A stretch of 64,000 nt of DNA, taken from contig CALQEU020000018.1 in NCBI GenBank assembly GCA_943329665.2, positions 1 through 64,000 of the forward strand. The letters run 5' to 3'. Source of the DNA: JAJTFW01 sp903922455 (GTDB lineage: Bacteria; Bacteroidota; Bacteroidia; AKYH767-A; OLB10). Shown one piece after another: positions 25,881 through 34,983 of the stretch. The notes beneath the pieces are model-generated. The model made no database searches. It was not told where the DNA came from and was given only the letters and a program-made list of their open reading frames with translations. The translations under genes and the position numbers were made by a program. The first letter of the stretch is position 1. Each line of letters starts with the position of its first letter.

Positions 25881-26081
25881 TTCTAGCTTCTAGCTGCAAG
25901 CTTCTAGCTCCAAGCTTCTGGCTTCTTGTCTCTATGTTTCTACCTTCGTGGTTAGATTTTGCAACTGGTTATTAGAACAGTTCTTTTGACACTCTTGTGT
26001 CTATATTCATAAGAAAAAGTTTTATCAATTCAATAAATACTATTTCCCTATAAAAAACTAGAAGCTAGAAGCCAGCAGCTA
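25881..26081. repeat. Two clusters of CTTCTAGCT / AGAAGCTAG repeats
   Basis: 25881-25927 has tandem CTTCTAGCTCCAAGCTTCT-like words, and 26057-26081 has the complement type (CTAGAAGCTAGAAGCCAGC). Together they could pair into a long imperfect stem about 170 nt apart. No gene is visible in 25792-26138. Confidence 0.6.
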
Positions 26082-26138
26082 AACCTCAATAATGTACTAC
26101 AAACATTATTATCCAATAAATCCCTGCGAAACAAATAT

Positions 26139-27476
26139 CTAATTAATAATATGTTTCCATATATCATTCCCCACCGCAAAAATTAATAAGCTAAAGAGAA
26201 TTACCATACCAACCACTTGCGCACGCTCCATCACTTTGTCGCTAAACTTTACTTTGAAGATGCTCTCTATTAAAAGAAAAATAACGTGTCCACCATCTAA
26301 GGCTGGAATGGGTAACATATTCATGAAAGCTAATACCATCGACAAAAGTCCAGTGATAGCCCAAAACCTCGACCAATCCCAAACGCCTCCGTAAATAGTG
26401 GCAATGCCAATGGGTCCTTGCACCGATTCACTCGCTTTTTCTTCTCCTGTAAATATTTTTCCAAGTCCTTTTGCATTTGAAACAAGTGCTTCAATGGCAT
26501 CCGATGTACCAAATGAAACAGCGTTTGAAACCGTATAAGGTTCCATCTTATAGGATGTGTTTTTTTCCGGTGTAGCATCGTATGAAATACCGATGGTTCC
26601 TTTTTCGGTAACGGTGCTTTCTAAAGTGATGGGTTTATTATCACGAAGTATATTTAAAGTAACAGTTTTGCTTTTTAGTGCACCAATTTTGCTTACCAAA
26701 TCATCGTTGTTGGCAATACTCTCACCATTGATGGCGGTAATTTTATCTCCTGTTTGTACTCCTGCTTTTTGTGCAGGCTCGCCCTCCACTACTCTTCCGA
26801 TTTGATAATGAAGTGGACCATAACCAATAAAACTCCAACGACCAGCCTCTCCTACCTTGCGATAAAAATTATCGGGAACTATTACTTCCATGGTGCGATT
26901 ATCTCGCTCAATAGATAAAGTTGCGCCAAATAAAACACGCGAAGAAAGTACATCTTCAAAACGCTCAAATGAGTTGCCGTTGATGGTAAGAATTTTATCT
27001 CCGTCTTGTAAGCCAATCTCCTTACCCAACTTGTAAGCATAAATTCCCTTTCCTTGAATTACTTCTTGATTGGGTAAATAATCTTTTTTGAATTGTAATA
27101 AAGTACCACTGAAAATAATAATTCCTAATATTACATTCATCGTAACACCACCCACCATCACAATCAATCGTTGCCATGCTGGTTTCGCTCTAAATTCCCA
27201 AGGTTGTGGCTCGGCTGCTAATGCCTCCGTGTCTAAACTTTCGTCAACCATACCCGCAATTTTCACGTAGCCACCAAATGGAAGCCACCCCATGCCGTAC
27301 TCTGTATCGCCTATTTTAAAACTGAAAAGTTTAAATCCCCATGCATCAAAAAACAAATAGAATTTTTCTACTTTAATTCCGAATGCACGAGCCGCTAAAA
27401 AATGTCCTAACTCGTGAAGTGTTACTAATATTGAGAGGCCTAAAATTAATTGGCCGGCCATAATAAGTCCTTGCAT
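26139..27476 (-). CDS. rseP: Site-2 protease RseP (RIP metalloprotease)
   Basis: 445 aa inner-membrane zinc protease that cuts membrane-bound regulators and signal-peptide remnants. The zinc motif HELGH (H21, E22, H25) is in the first transmembrane helix, two PDZ-like regions follow (IYAYKLGKEIGLQDGDKILTI and GEPAQKAGVQTGDKITAING), and the second active-site segment is NMLPIPALDGGH. It lies 135 nt after dxr on the same strand, the usual Bacteroidota dxr-rseP order, so they may be cotranscribed. Confidence 0.92.
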   Translation of the reverse strand: MQGLIMAGQLILGLSILVTLHELGHFLAARAFGIKVEKFYLFFDAWGFKLFSFKIGDTEYGMGWLPFGGYVKIAGMVDESLDTEALAAEPQPWEFRAKPAWQRLIVMVGGVTMNVILGIIIFSGTLLQFKKDYLPNQEVIQGKGIYAYKLGKEIGLQDGDKILTINGNSFERFEDVLSSRVLFGATLSIERDNRTMEVIVPDNFYRKVGEAGRWSFIGYGPLHYQIGRVVEGEPAQKAGVQTGDKITAINGESIANNDDLVSKIGALKSKTVTLNILRDNKPITLESTVTEKGTIGISYDATPEKNTSYKMEPYTVSNAVSFGTSDAIEALVSNAKGLGKIFTGEEKASESVQGPIGIATIYGGVWDWSRFWAITGLLSMVLAFMNMLPIPALDGGHVIFLLIESIFKVKFSDKVMERAQVVGMVILFSLLIFAVGNDIWKHIIN

Positions 27477-27611
27477 TGTTCTATTTAAATTATTTGAAAT
27501 TTTTTCTGACTGCGAATGTACGAATAAGGAATGTGTCTTGCCGAAGGCCTTTATTCTCCCTTCTCTAATCTAATCTTTTTAGGGAGTTTATGTTTGACGA
27601 TTATCCTTACC

Positions 27612-28778
27612 TTAAATTTTAACATCACTTTTTTGAATTAGTTGTGACGTAATTTGCCGAGCCGCCTCATCGCTTTCCTGATACGCTTTTATATCGGGCT
27701 GAGACTCAAAAGCTACTTGATTCATCGTCGCTTCTATGACCTCCGCAATTTGAAGGAAGCCTAGTGCGTCTCGTAAAAAGGCAGCTACCGCAATTTCATT
27801 AGCAGCATTCATGACGCAAGGTAAATTCCCGCCTTTTTCCATCGCCCATCTCGCCAAGCCTAAGCATCTAAAGGTTTCTTCATCAGCTGCTTCGAATGTC
27901 AGTTGCGGAAATTTGGTGAAATCGAAACGAGGAAAATCGGATGCTAATCGGTTTGGATAACCCAACGCATATTGTATAGGTAATTTCATATCCGGTAATC
28001 CCATTTGGGCTTTCATGCTTCCATCTTGAAATTGAACTATGCTGTGAATGATGGATTGAGGATGTACAATAACTTCAATTTCAGAAGCTTGCAAATCGAA
28101 AAGCCATTTGGCCTCAATCATTTCCAAGCCTTTATTCATCAAAGTCGCCGAATCAATGGTGATTTTGGCTCCCATGGTCCAGTTCGGATGTTTTAATGCC
28201 TGCGCCTTGGTGATGTTAGCTAATTCTGATTTTTTCTTCCCGCGGAAAGGTCCACCCGACGCCGTCAAAATAATTTTTTCAATCGGATTGTGCATCTCTC
28301 CAGCTAAGCATTGAAAAATGGCACTGTGCTCGGAGTCGACAGGATAGATGCTGACTTTATTCTCCAAAGCCAATTTTGTTACGATATCACCAGCAACCAC
28401 CAGCGTTTCTTTATTCGCCAGTGCAATATTTTTTTTGTTTTCGATGGCCGCCAAGGTTGGAGCAAGACCAGAAAAACCAACCATAGCCGTCAACACTAAA
28501 TCGATAGTGTCCATACTCATCAATTGTACAATGGAAGCTGCCCCGCCAAACACTTTGATGTTGTCGCTTTCCAACCCCGATTTTAACGCGGCTAATTTTG
28601 TGGTATCACAAATAACTACCGCATTTGGTTTAAACTTTTTAGCTTGTTCAATCAGCAAATCTACATTGCTATTTGCAGTGAGCACTTCCACACTGAATTG
28701 ATCAGGATGTGCCTCAATCACTTCGAGGGCTTGTGTTCCGATAGATCCCGTTGATCCGAGGATGGCGATTCTTTTCAT
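27612..28778 (-). CDS. dxr: 1-deoxy-D-xylulose 5-phosphate reductoisomerase
   Basis: 388 aa NADPH enzyme of the MEP isoprenoid pathway, producing MEP from DXP. NADPH-binding GSTGSIGTQAL is at residues 8-18, the metal/substrate residues are in PVDSEHSAIFQCL, LTASGGPF and TIDSATLMNKGLE, and the conserved PDMKLPIQYAL and NAANEIAVAAFL follow. All match the family at normal length. Located upstream of rseP on the same strand. Confidence 0.95.
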   Translation of the reverse strand: MKRIAILGSTGSIGTQALEVIEAHPDQFSVEVLTANSNVDLLIEQAKKFKPNAVVICDTTKLAALKSGLESDNIKVFGGAASIVQLMSMDTIDLVLTAMVGFSGLAPTLAAIENKKNIALANKETLVVAGDIVTKLALENKVSIYPVDSEHSAIFQCLAGEMHNPIEKIILTASGGPFRGKKKSELANITKAQALKHPNWTMGAKITIDSATLMNKGLEMIEAKWLFDLQASEIEVIVHPQSIIHSIVQFQDGSMKAQMGLPDMKLPIQYALGYPNRLASDFPRFDFTKFPQLTFEAADEETFRCLGLARWAMEKGGNLPCVMNAANEIAVAAFLRDALGFLQIAEVIEATMNQVAFESQPDIKAYQESDEAARQITSQLIQKSDVKI

Positions 28779-28900
28779 GTTGATGTTGCGAAGGTATGAA
28801 AGCTTTTGTACGTAATACGAATTTGCTACTTCGGAGAGGGCTGAATTGTCGTTTATAAATTTTGCTTCGCAGTTCTACTGGGACGCGAAATTGCGAAAAG

Positions 28901-29000
28901 CCTACCTATACTAAAGCTTCGGTAGGCAAGCACGAAAATGCGAAAAGCCTACCTATGCTTAATCTCATTGCTTCGCAAAGGCAAGTCGGTAGGTAGGCAC
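28901..29000. repeat. CCTACCTATGCTAAAGCTTCGG repeat, copies 2 and 3
   Basis: 28901-28932 is a full copy of the element at 13845-13878. 28948-29000 holds a second copy whose AAGCTTCGG centre is replaced by a longer stretch containing CATTGCTTCGCAAAGG. Both sit between the divergent dxr and J-domain genes, where no gene is seen. Confidence 0.65.
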
Positions 29001-29065
29001 GAAAATCGAAATTAGAGAAAAGTGATTCAGCCCCTACTTTTATTCGGTACTATTTAAATCATTAC

Positions 29066-29073
29066 TACGTTTG
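29066..29073 (+). promoter_or_regulatory. -7 promoter box immediately before the J-domain gene
   Basis: TACGTTTG ends only 6 nt before the ATG at 29080. Transcription from it should start at or next to the A of the ATG, implying a leaderless mRNA. Confidence 0.5.
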
Positions 29074-29079
29074 TAGACT

Positions 29080-30072
29080 ATGTCGAGTCCCGATTATTAT
29101 CAACTTCTCGGACTTCCACGCGATGCTAATCCAGTGGAAATAAAAAAGGGATATCATCGACAGGCACTTTTGCATCATCCGGACAAAAACCCGAATGATG
29201 AAATGTCCGCCGATCGTTTTAAAATGATTGCAGAAGCATATAAAGTATTAAGTGATCCCATTAAACGCGCAAATTATGATGCGGGATTTAGTAGTTATAA
29301 TTATTCAAGTGCCATCATTGCCCCCGAATATTTAAAGGCGGAGGTAGATGTAAAAAAAGTAAAACTCAATGAAGAAGTAGAATTAACTTTTTCTTTTCCA
29401 GGTGAAGGACGCTTTTTCAAAAAACCTGTTTTGTATGGATGGGTGATCACTGCCGGACCTACTGTCGATCACCGTTATGTTTTAGTTGAAGGACATTCCA
29501 TTCGCGAAACGGTTTTACATTATACCGTTTGTGCATTGAGAACCGGAGTGCAAACCATTCCTGCAGCACAAATTCATTTCCATCATATTCCAGTAAACTC
29601 TGAATCACTGCAAGTTTTTGTGGAGGAGAATCATTGTTATTTTAAATCGGGAGAAAAGGCGGGAAGCAATCCATTAAAAGTGATGATGCATCGCATGCAA
29701 GTTACGAGTAATACGGTGTATCGAAAAACCATCATTCATCAGCGCGCAGTTTTATTACCACGTTCCGATGTCGTTTCTTGGTATCATAAAGTAGGAAGAA
29801 CACTCAAAATTTCTTTCGCGATCATGGGTGCCATCTTCGCCATGACTCGAGGAGAAAGCGCTTTCTTAGGCATGTTAGGTGGGTCGATGTTGGCAGGAGT
29901 AAATGTACATTTGATGTATTACATGATGGGTATCAAATCAAAATTTTATTATGCATCGCATCATCCCTTTATTTTAGAATACGAAGAATGTGGATATCGC
30001 TTAGGTGAAGCTCCGCACGACGGACTTTTTGTTTCAAAGCGATGGGCTTTTGTGAAGTCGATGTTTGTATAG
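29080..30072 (+). CDS. J-domain (DnaJ-like) protein with two C-terminal membrane helices
   Basis: 330 aa. Residues 5-66 form a J-domain with the HPD motif (HHPDKNP), which stimulates the ATPase of a DnaK partner. No Gly/Phe region, zinc finger or DnaJ C-terminal substrate domain follows. The middle (about 80-200) is a beta-rich domain I do not recognise. Around residues 245-285 are two hydrophobic helices (ISFAIMGAIFAM and LGMLGGSMLAGV), so it is likely a membrane-bound co-chaperone. It appears monocistronic with its own promoter and probably no 5' leader. Confidence 0.82.
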   Translation: MSSPDYYQLLGLPRDANPVEIKKGYHRQALLHHPDKNPNDEMSADRFKMIAEAYKVLSDPIKRANYDAGFSSYNYSSAIIAPEYLKAEVDVKKVKLNEEVELTFSFPGEGRFFKKPVLYGWVITAGPTVDHRYVLVEGHSIRETVLHYTVCALRTGVQTIPAAQIHFHHIPVNSESLQVFVEENHCYFKSGEKAGSNPLKVMMHRMQVTSNTVYRKTIIHQRAVLLPRSDVVSWYHKVGRTLKISFAIMGAIFAMTRGESAFLGMLGGSMLAGVNVHLMYYMMGIKSKFYYASHHPFILEYEECGYRLGEAPHDGLFVSKRWAFVKSMFV

Positions 30073-30108
30073 ACGACAAGATTCTTACTTTCTTAAAAGT
30101 AAAAAATA

Positions 30109-30142
30109 AAAAAGACTGCCCTGATAAGGCGATCGTCTTTTA
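30109..30142. terminator. Hairpin between convergent J-domain and CHRD genes
   Basis: AAAAGAC and GTCTTTT arms with GCC/GGC inside and A/T runs on both sides. Positioned to end transcripts from both directions. Confidence 0.55.
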
Positions 30143-30265
30143 TTGTTAAGAAAAGTATTTATAGTTTAGGATGGCCATCGTGTTATAAAATAACAACCAC
30201 TATTCCTTTTAAATAATGTGTTTAGTTTTAACAAACTTCAATGTTGAAGTTTTATTTCCCTGTAT

Positions 30266-32062
30266 CTAATTCACAAAACACATACCCGGCTGCCAATCTT
30301 TAATATTGATTTGGATTGTTTTGGTGTTTGCAGATGGATTTTGTATTGAATTGTAAATGGATTCTCCTAATAAATTGGTAATGTTAAGTTGACCGCTTAT
30401 ATTTTCATTTAAGTTTAAATCGATATTTAAATTGTCAGAACTTGGATTCGGATAAAGATTTAGAATATTGTTTGATGACGTATTCTGGTCAATTCCAGTT
30501 GTTGGCGTTGAGCAAGTAAATCCGCGTTCCACTTGTCCTCTAATTTCTCCATTTGGATAGGCAGCCGTATGTACATTTACATAAACGCTATCATTTCTAA
30601 ATTGAACCGAGTTCGAAAGTTGAAACGGTGATGAATCCGTGCTTCTCCAGTATCCAAAGGCTCCGTTGTTTATCCAGAATGAACTGAGGTCATAAATAAC
30701 GCCTCCATTTTGTCCCATCACTCCGTTATGAAAATGAGCTCCTGTAGGGTTTATACTATCACCTACAATCATGAAGTGAACATTGTCTTGATCTCTATCA
30801 ATTGAAACTATTCCAGATCCTGTAGCAATTGTACCAACGGGAAGGACTTCTTGCATTCCATCTAAAGAAAGCGTGTAGCCTTCACGTGCTAATCGATATA
30901 CCTGTCCTCTAATTTCTCCATTTGGATAGAGTGGAGTATGTACGTTCAAGTAAATTTCTCCCTTTAAAATATTGTTAACGAAAGTTGTACTTAAGACACT
31001 ACCTGTGACTGTTCCTGTAATTCTGTTGCCATTGATGGATGTACCTAAATCAACCGCAATACTGCCTGTTGTACCTACTGCTCCATTTTGTAAATGTGCA
31101 CCTACCAAGGTCCCCGTTAAATTGGTCACACTTACATCAAACCATAATGTGTCAAAAGTTACATTAAGTTTTAAAGTGGCAGCACCTTTTGCTACTGTTA
31201 CTACCGCAGGTACTGATTGATTTCCATCTAATGCAGCATCAAAATGTAGGTAGTTTCTTTCTAGTGTTAATTGACTTCTAATTTCGCCATTTGGATTAGC
31301 CAATGTATGCACATTAATGTATAAGTTGGAAGCGAGCAAACTATCAAGTACCACTTGAGTGGGTGAATTAATAACACCTGAAATTTCATCTCCATTTACA
31401 TTTGTAGTTAATGAAACTGCAATTGCTCCGGCAACACCTGGTATTCCGAAGTGGAGGTGTGCACCTGTAATTGGGCCGCTTAATCCTTGCGTAATTATAT
31501 TATATTTTAGTGTGGATAAATCTTTAGAAAGATTAAATACACCAACACCGTATGCACTTGTTATCAAAGGGGGTGTACTTTCACCTCCATTCAACTTTAC
31601 TGGAAAACTGTAATCGGTTTCCAAGAAAATTTGTCCGTGAACTTCACCGTTTGGATTAGCAGTAGTATACGCGTTTAAATATAATTCTCCTGCAAGCATT
31701 TTAGCTATAATTGCAGGTGTGGCATTTGCTCCTGTTAAAATAGTAGTCATTCTGTTTCCAGAAATGAATGAAGATAGATTCATGAGCATGGTGCCATTGG
31801 TCCCAAATGATCCATCATGTATTTGTATTCCTAAAAGTGAACCACTTAATCCGGATACAGTAACATCAACACATACAGAGTCACGTGTTGAGTTTAACAT
31901 AAAGCTTCCAATACCTATTGCATTTGTTGTAATAGCGGGAACTACTTGCGCTCCATCCATTCTAGCAGATAATAGAAGATGATCTTTTAAATGAGCGGCC
32001 ATGGCCGATGTGCTGATTAGTAATCCTACTAATAGTGTTGAGAGTAAAGTGGTTTTTTTCAT
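30266..32062 (-). CDS. Four-CHRD-domain secreted protein with a T9SS domain cut short by a TAG
   Basis: 598 aa with a signal peptide ending TSAMA. Four CHRD domains are visible, each ending in a variation of NPNGEIRGQ (residues about 28-148, 150-268, 272-386 and 390-505). A T9SS type A sorting domain begins at LNLYPNPSSDNLNI but stops after PGMCFVN at the TAG 30266-30268. Reading on in the same frame gives IQGNKTSTLKFVKTKHII and TAA at 30209-30211, the expected end of such a domain. The mature protein may therefore miss the final strand needed for T9SS export. CHRD domains are found in surface and matrix proteins of unknown function. The TAG could be a recent mutation or a sequencing error. 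Confidence 0.85.
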   Translation of the reverse strand: MKKTTLLSTLLVGLLISTSAMAAHLKDHLLLSARMDGAQVVPAITTNAIGIGSFMLNSTRDSVCVDVTVSGLSGSLLGIQIHDGSFGTNGTMLMNLSSFISGNRMTTILTGANATPAIIAKMLAGELYLNAYTTANPNGEVHGQIFLETDYSFPVKLNGGESTPPLITSAYGVGVFNLSKDLSTLKYNIITQGLSGPITGAHLHFGIPGVAGAIAVSLTTNVNGDEISGVINSPTQVVLDSLLASNLYINVHTLANPNGEIRSQLTLERNYLHFDAALDGNQSVPAVVTVAKGAATLKLNVTFDTLWFDVSVTNLTGTLVGAHLQNGAVGTTGSIAVDLGTSINGNRITGTVTGSVLSTTFVNNILKGEIYLNVHTPLYPNGEIRGQVYRLAREGYTLSLDGMQEVLPVGTIATGSGIVSIDRDQDNVHFMIVGDSINPTGAHFHNGVMGQNGGVIYDLSSFWINNGAFGYWRSTDSSPFQLSNSVQFRNDSVYVNVHTAAYPNGEIRGQVERGFTCSTPTTGIDQNTSSNNILNLYPNPSSDNLNIDLNLNENISGQLNITNLLGESIYNSIQNPSANTKTIQINIKDWQPGMCFVN

Positions 32063-32494
32063 AGTAAATTGGTTTTATAGTTGATTAGATTATTGTTTAG
32101 AAATAGATACGAGCTAAAACCAGTTCTGGATTTCAATCTGATTAATAAACAATAATTAATTCAAATGATGAAGGTTCAATAGATGTATTTTTTTTCATAT
32201 CACCTTTAAAATTTAACGACACAAAGTTGGTCACTCGTTTTAATTTAGTTGTTACATAATTATAGAGTTATCTTACATAATTCACAGATTAAATCGAAGG
32301 AAAGGGGATAGAAGAGAGAAAAGGAAGTTGTAGGGGCGCATTTCAATTTTGCCCTACAAAAATTCAACTTCTTAGCATAAATAATCGAACACTAAATTAT
32401 TTCAAGTGAATGAATGTACAATATCAAAATAGATAAGGCAAATAGTTTGAAATTTCTATTTATTTTAATTACTATGCCTTAAATCAACTATTCA
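32063..32494. other. Intergenic region, no feature recognised
   Basis: 432 bases between two minus-strand genes. No open frame with family character, strong hairpin or repeat was found. It presumably contains the promoter of the CHRD gene, but no TANNTTTG box at a convincing distance was seen. Confidence 0.4.
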
Positions 32495-32812
32495 TTAATT
32501 ATTTAGTAAAATAAAAATGACACAAAAAAAACTCAATGGAACACCAATCACCAAAGAAAGAACTAAACTTTTTGTATTCGATATTTTCTTGCTTAGTAAA
32601 TGATGAATCAGTAAGCAAATTAAAAAGGTAGGTGTGAAGTACACCACCAACGCCGCTAAATTTCCAGGGCTCAGTAAGTCGCTAAATTGATGCGTTTCTT
32701 TATCGATAGCAAAAAGGAGCCAGGTGGAGATTAGCACCGTGAATGAAATAATGGATAAAGAAGAGAATTTCACTTTTTCAAATGAATGGTTAATGGCATT
32801 AATAGATTTCAT
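32495..32812 (-). CDS. Small membrane protein of unknown function
   Basis: 105 aa with three hydrophobic segments (SLSIISFTVLISTWLLFAI, LAALVVYFTPTFLICLLI and LVLSLVIGVPLSFFCVIFIL). I recognise no family. Base and codon use look like the neighbours. Supported as a gene by length, membrane pattern and a clean ATG; it stands alone. Confidence 0.55.
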   Translation of the reverse strand: MKSINAINHSFEKVKFSSLSIISFTVLISTWLLFAIDKETHQFSDLLSPGNLAALVVYFTPTFLICLLIHHLLSKKISNTKSLVLSLVIGVPLSFFCVIFILLNN

Positions 32813-32990
32813 GATCTAAAAACGAAGTTATTAATTTGTTGTTGTATTTAGAAAACATATTTTATGCGGGTTAATTCTGATGATTTATGATGTGCATCAT
32901 AAATGAATCGATTTCAACGGAATTAATGTTTTAAGTCATAAATTTTGAAGGAGGGAACTCGAGAAATATTTTTTTGTCTGACCATCGTCA

Positions 32991-33022
32991 TTGGAATTTT
33001 CTTGGGATCGTGTCTAGCTTTG
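32991..33022 (+). promoter_or_regulatory. Bacteroidota promoter of the mbnP-mbnH operon
   Basis: TTGG at 32991-32994, a 20-nt spacer and TAGCTTTG at 33015-33022 fit the -33/-7 consensus. The ATG at 33038 follows 16 nt later. Confidence 0.65.
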
Positions 33023-33037
33023 TAAAAACCAAAACAA

Positions 33038-33754
33038 ATGAAAAGTGCATTCCTATTTATATTTATTCTGTCGCTGGTGTCTTGCTCAAAAGATGACGAT
33101 CCGACACCTGTTATTTCAAATAAACTTACGTTGAATCTTGGCTTTGTATCCGGGAGTTCGCCTTTACAGTTCGACACAATAATGTATACCAATGCAGCCG
33201 GTAATGTTTACAGCGTTTCCCGCTTGCAGTTTTATATTTCCAATATTCAGTTAATTAAACCCGATTCTTCACTTGTAAATATTTCTGAGTATAATTATGT
33301 AGATGCTCGAGTTTCTTCTACCCTTTCGATGACGCAAACCTTGCCGCAAAAGGGATCGTTTATTGGAATGAGGCTCCAGCTCGGACTCGATACTACACAT
33401 AACAAAACAAACTTCCTTTCTGCTATTGCAGAAAATATAAACATGGCATGGCCAGATATAATGGGTGGAGGTTATCATTTCATGAAGTTTGAAGGAGTCT
33501 ATGTAGATGGATTAAGTTTTCCAGGTTTTGCTATGCACCTCGGACGAAATCCGTATGTAGCCAACTGCGTTATTAGTCATGCTTTTGTTTTGACTGATGG
33601 AAATAACCAAATGAATTTGGTGATGGATTTAAATGAGTGGTTTGCGAATCCGCAGATTTACGATTTTAATATAGATGGAAATTCATCGATGGGCGACCCA
33701 AATGATTTATTAAAATTATCACAGAACGGAACCGATATATTCAAATTGCAATGA
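33038..33754 (+). CDS. mbnP: MbnP-like copper-binding lipoprotein
   Basis: 238 aa with a lipoprotein signal ending SLVSC (Cys16) and a DDD linker. The body matches the MbnP family: a beta-rich start (LTLNLGFVSG), YSVSRLQFYISNIQL, GMRLQLGLD, INMAWPDIMGGGYHFMKFEG and a late His (ISHAF). Known MbnP proteins bind copper, and their Trp is oxidised to kynurenine by the partner MbnH. Candidates here are W138 and W201, with W138 in the conserved MAWPDIMGGGYHFMKFEG block. The mbnH-like gene overlaps its stop (ATGA). No methanobactin precursor or MbnB/C is near, so the pair acts independently of methanobactin. Confidence 0.8.
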   Translation: MKSAFLFIFILSLVSCSKDDDPTPVISNKLTLNLGFVSGSSPLQFDTIMYTNAAGNVYSVSRLQFYISNIQLIKPDSSLVNISEYNYVDARVSSTLSMTQTLPQKGSFIGMRLQLGLDTTHNKTNFLSAIAENINMAWPDIMGGGYHFMKFEGVYVDGLSFPGFAMHLGRNPYVANCVISHAFVLTDGNNQMNLVMDLNEWFANPQIYDFNIDGNSSMGDPNDLLKLSQNGTDIFKLQ

Positions 33755-34818
33755 AAAGTAAACTAGTTATCCTATTACTGCTTGCAATCTTCATTGTTTT
33801 TATTCATGCTTGCAAAAAAGACGATGAAACACCCTCCAGCATTGCAACAACACCATTCCTTTTAGCAGTCCCGAATGGTTTTCCTCCACCAATAATTCCG
33901 GCAGGCAATCCTCTTACTATTGAAGGTGTAGAATTAGGACGAAATTTATTTTATGATCCCATTTTGTCCTCTAATGGATTAAGTTGCTCTTCTTGTCACA
34001 ATGCGGCTGCAGCTTATTCGGTTCCCTTTTATGTTGCCCCTAATGGCGATTCTATTTCAGTATTGCCCATTATGAATTTAGCATTTAATCCCAATTTTAC
34101 GTGGTCAGGCTTTTTCCCTACAACCGAATCGGTTTGCATGGGTGATTTTGAACCACCATTTTTTAATACGAATATGGATACCCTTGTCGCTCGATTGGAA
34201 TCTAGTGCTAAGTACAAGAATTTGTTTTATCGAGCTTTTGCTAAAAATGATTTTTCGAGCATGTCTGATCTAGTGTTGAAAACAAAAATTGTTTCCGCCA
34301 TCGGTCAATTTATAAGAACTTTTGTAAGTGCCAATTCAAAATACGATCGTTATTTAAATCATACTGAAAATTTAAGTGCAACAGAATTAAATGGACTGGC
34401 GATATTTTTTACGGAGCAAGGCGATTGTTTTCATTGTCATGGAGGCTCTTTAATGACGAGCAATGCCATTACGAATATTGGTTTAGATAGTTTGCCTGTG
34501 GGACAAAACAGAGGTTTGTATAACTTCACCGGGAATCCATTAGATGATGGTCGATTTTCGATACCATCTTTGCGAAATGTCGCACTCACTGCACCGTATA
34601 TGCACGATGGCAGATTTAAAACATTGGAGCAAGTGATTGAGTTTTATAACAGTGGTGTTCATCAAAATTCGCCTAATATTGATCCCATCATGACCAAAGC
34701 AGCCAAGCAATTTGGATTGCAATTAACGACCTATGAGAAACAATGTTTAGTAGATTTTTTAAAAGCGCTCACCGATACTGCATTTCTTTCTAATCCAAAC
34801 TATCAAAAACCTAATTAA
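33751..34818 (+). CDS. mbnH: MbnH-like di-heme cytochrome c peroxidase/MauG family enzyme
   Basis: 355 aa lipoprotein (HAC, Cys21) of the bacterial di-heme peroxidase / MauG family. The first heme site is CSSCH (C79-H83), the second CFHCH (about residue 226), each in its own cytochrome domain, with VELGRNLFYDP and DDGRFSIPSLRNVALTAPYMHDG as family signatures. It follows mbnP with a 4-nt ATGA overlap, so translation is coupled. In characterised pairs the enzyme converts a Trp of MbnP to kynurenine; here that is inference from gene pairing and family. Confidence 0.85.
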   Translation: MKSKLVILLLLAIFIVFIHACKKDDETPSSIATTPFLLAVPNGFPPPIIPAGNPLTIEGVELGRNLFYDPILSSNGLSCSSCHNAAAAYSVPFYVAPNGDSISVLPIMNLAFNPNFTWSGFFPTTESVCMGDFEPPFFNTNMDTLVARLESSAKYKNLFYRAFAKNDFSSMSDLVLKTKIVSAIGQFIRTFVSANSKYDRYLNHTENLSATELNGLAIFFTEQGDCFHCHGGSLMTSNAITNIGLDSLPVGQNRGLYNFTGNPLDDGRFSIPSLRNVALTAPYMHDGRFKTLEQVIEFYNSGVHQNSPNIDPIMTKAAKQFGLQLTTYEKQCLVDFLKALTDTAFLSNPNYQKPN

Positions 34819-34983
34819 TTTTTTTAGCAAGGAAGAAACGATAACCTTGAGTGCATTTCTTTAAATGTATTCATCTGACTATTTTGTTAAATCTCGAATG
34901 TATATCTTTGTTGCTATCCACATAGTTTTGATTATTACCAATTTTTAAAAATTGTTGTTATTTAATTTTATATAATAGAAAGA

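Noticed and set aside
33038..34818. Methanobactin biosynthesis operon
   Set aside because: Only MbnP and MbnH types are present; no precursor peptide, MbnB, MbnC or transporter genes are found.
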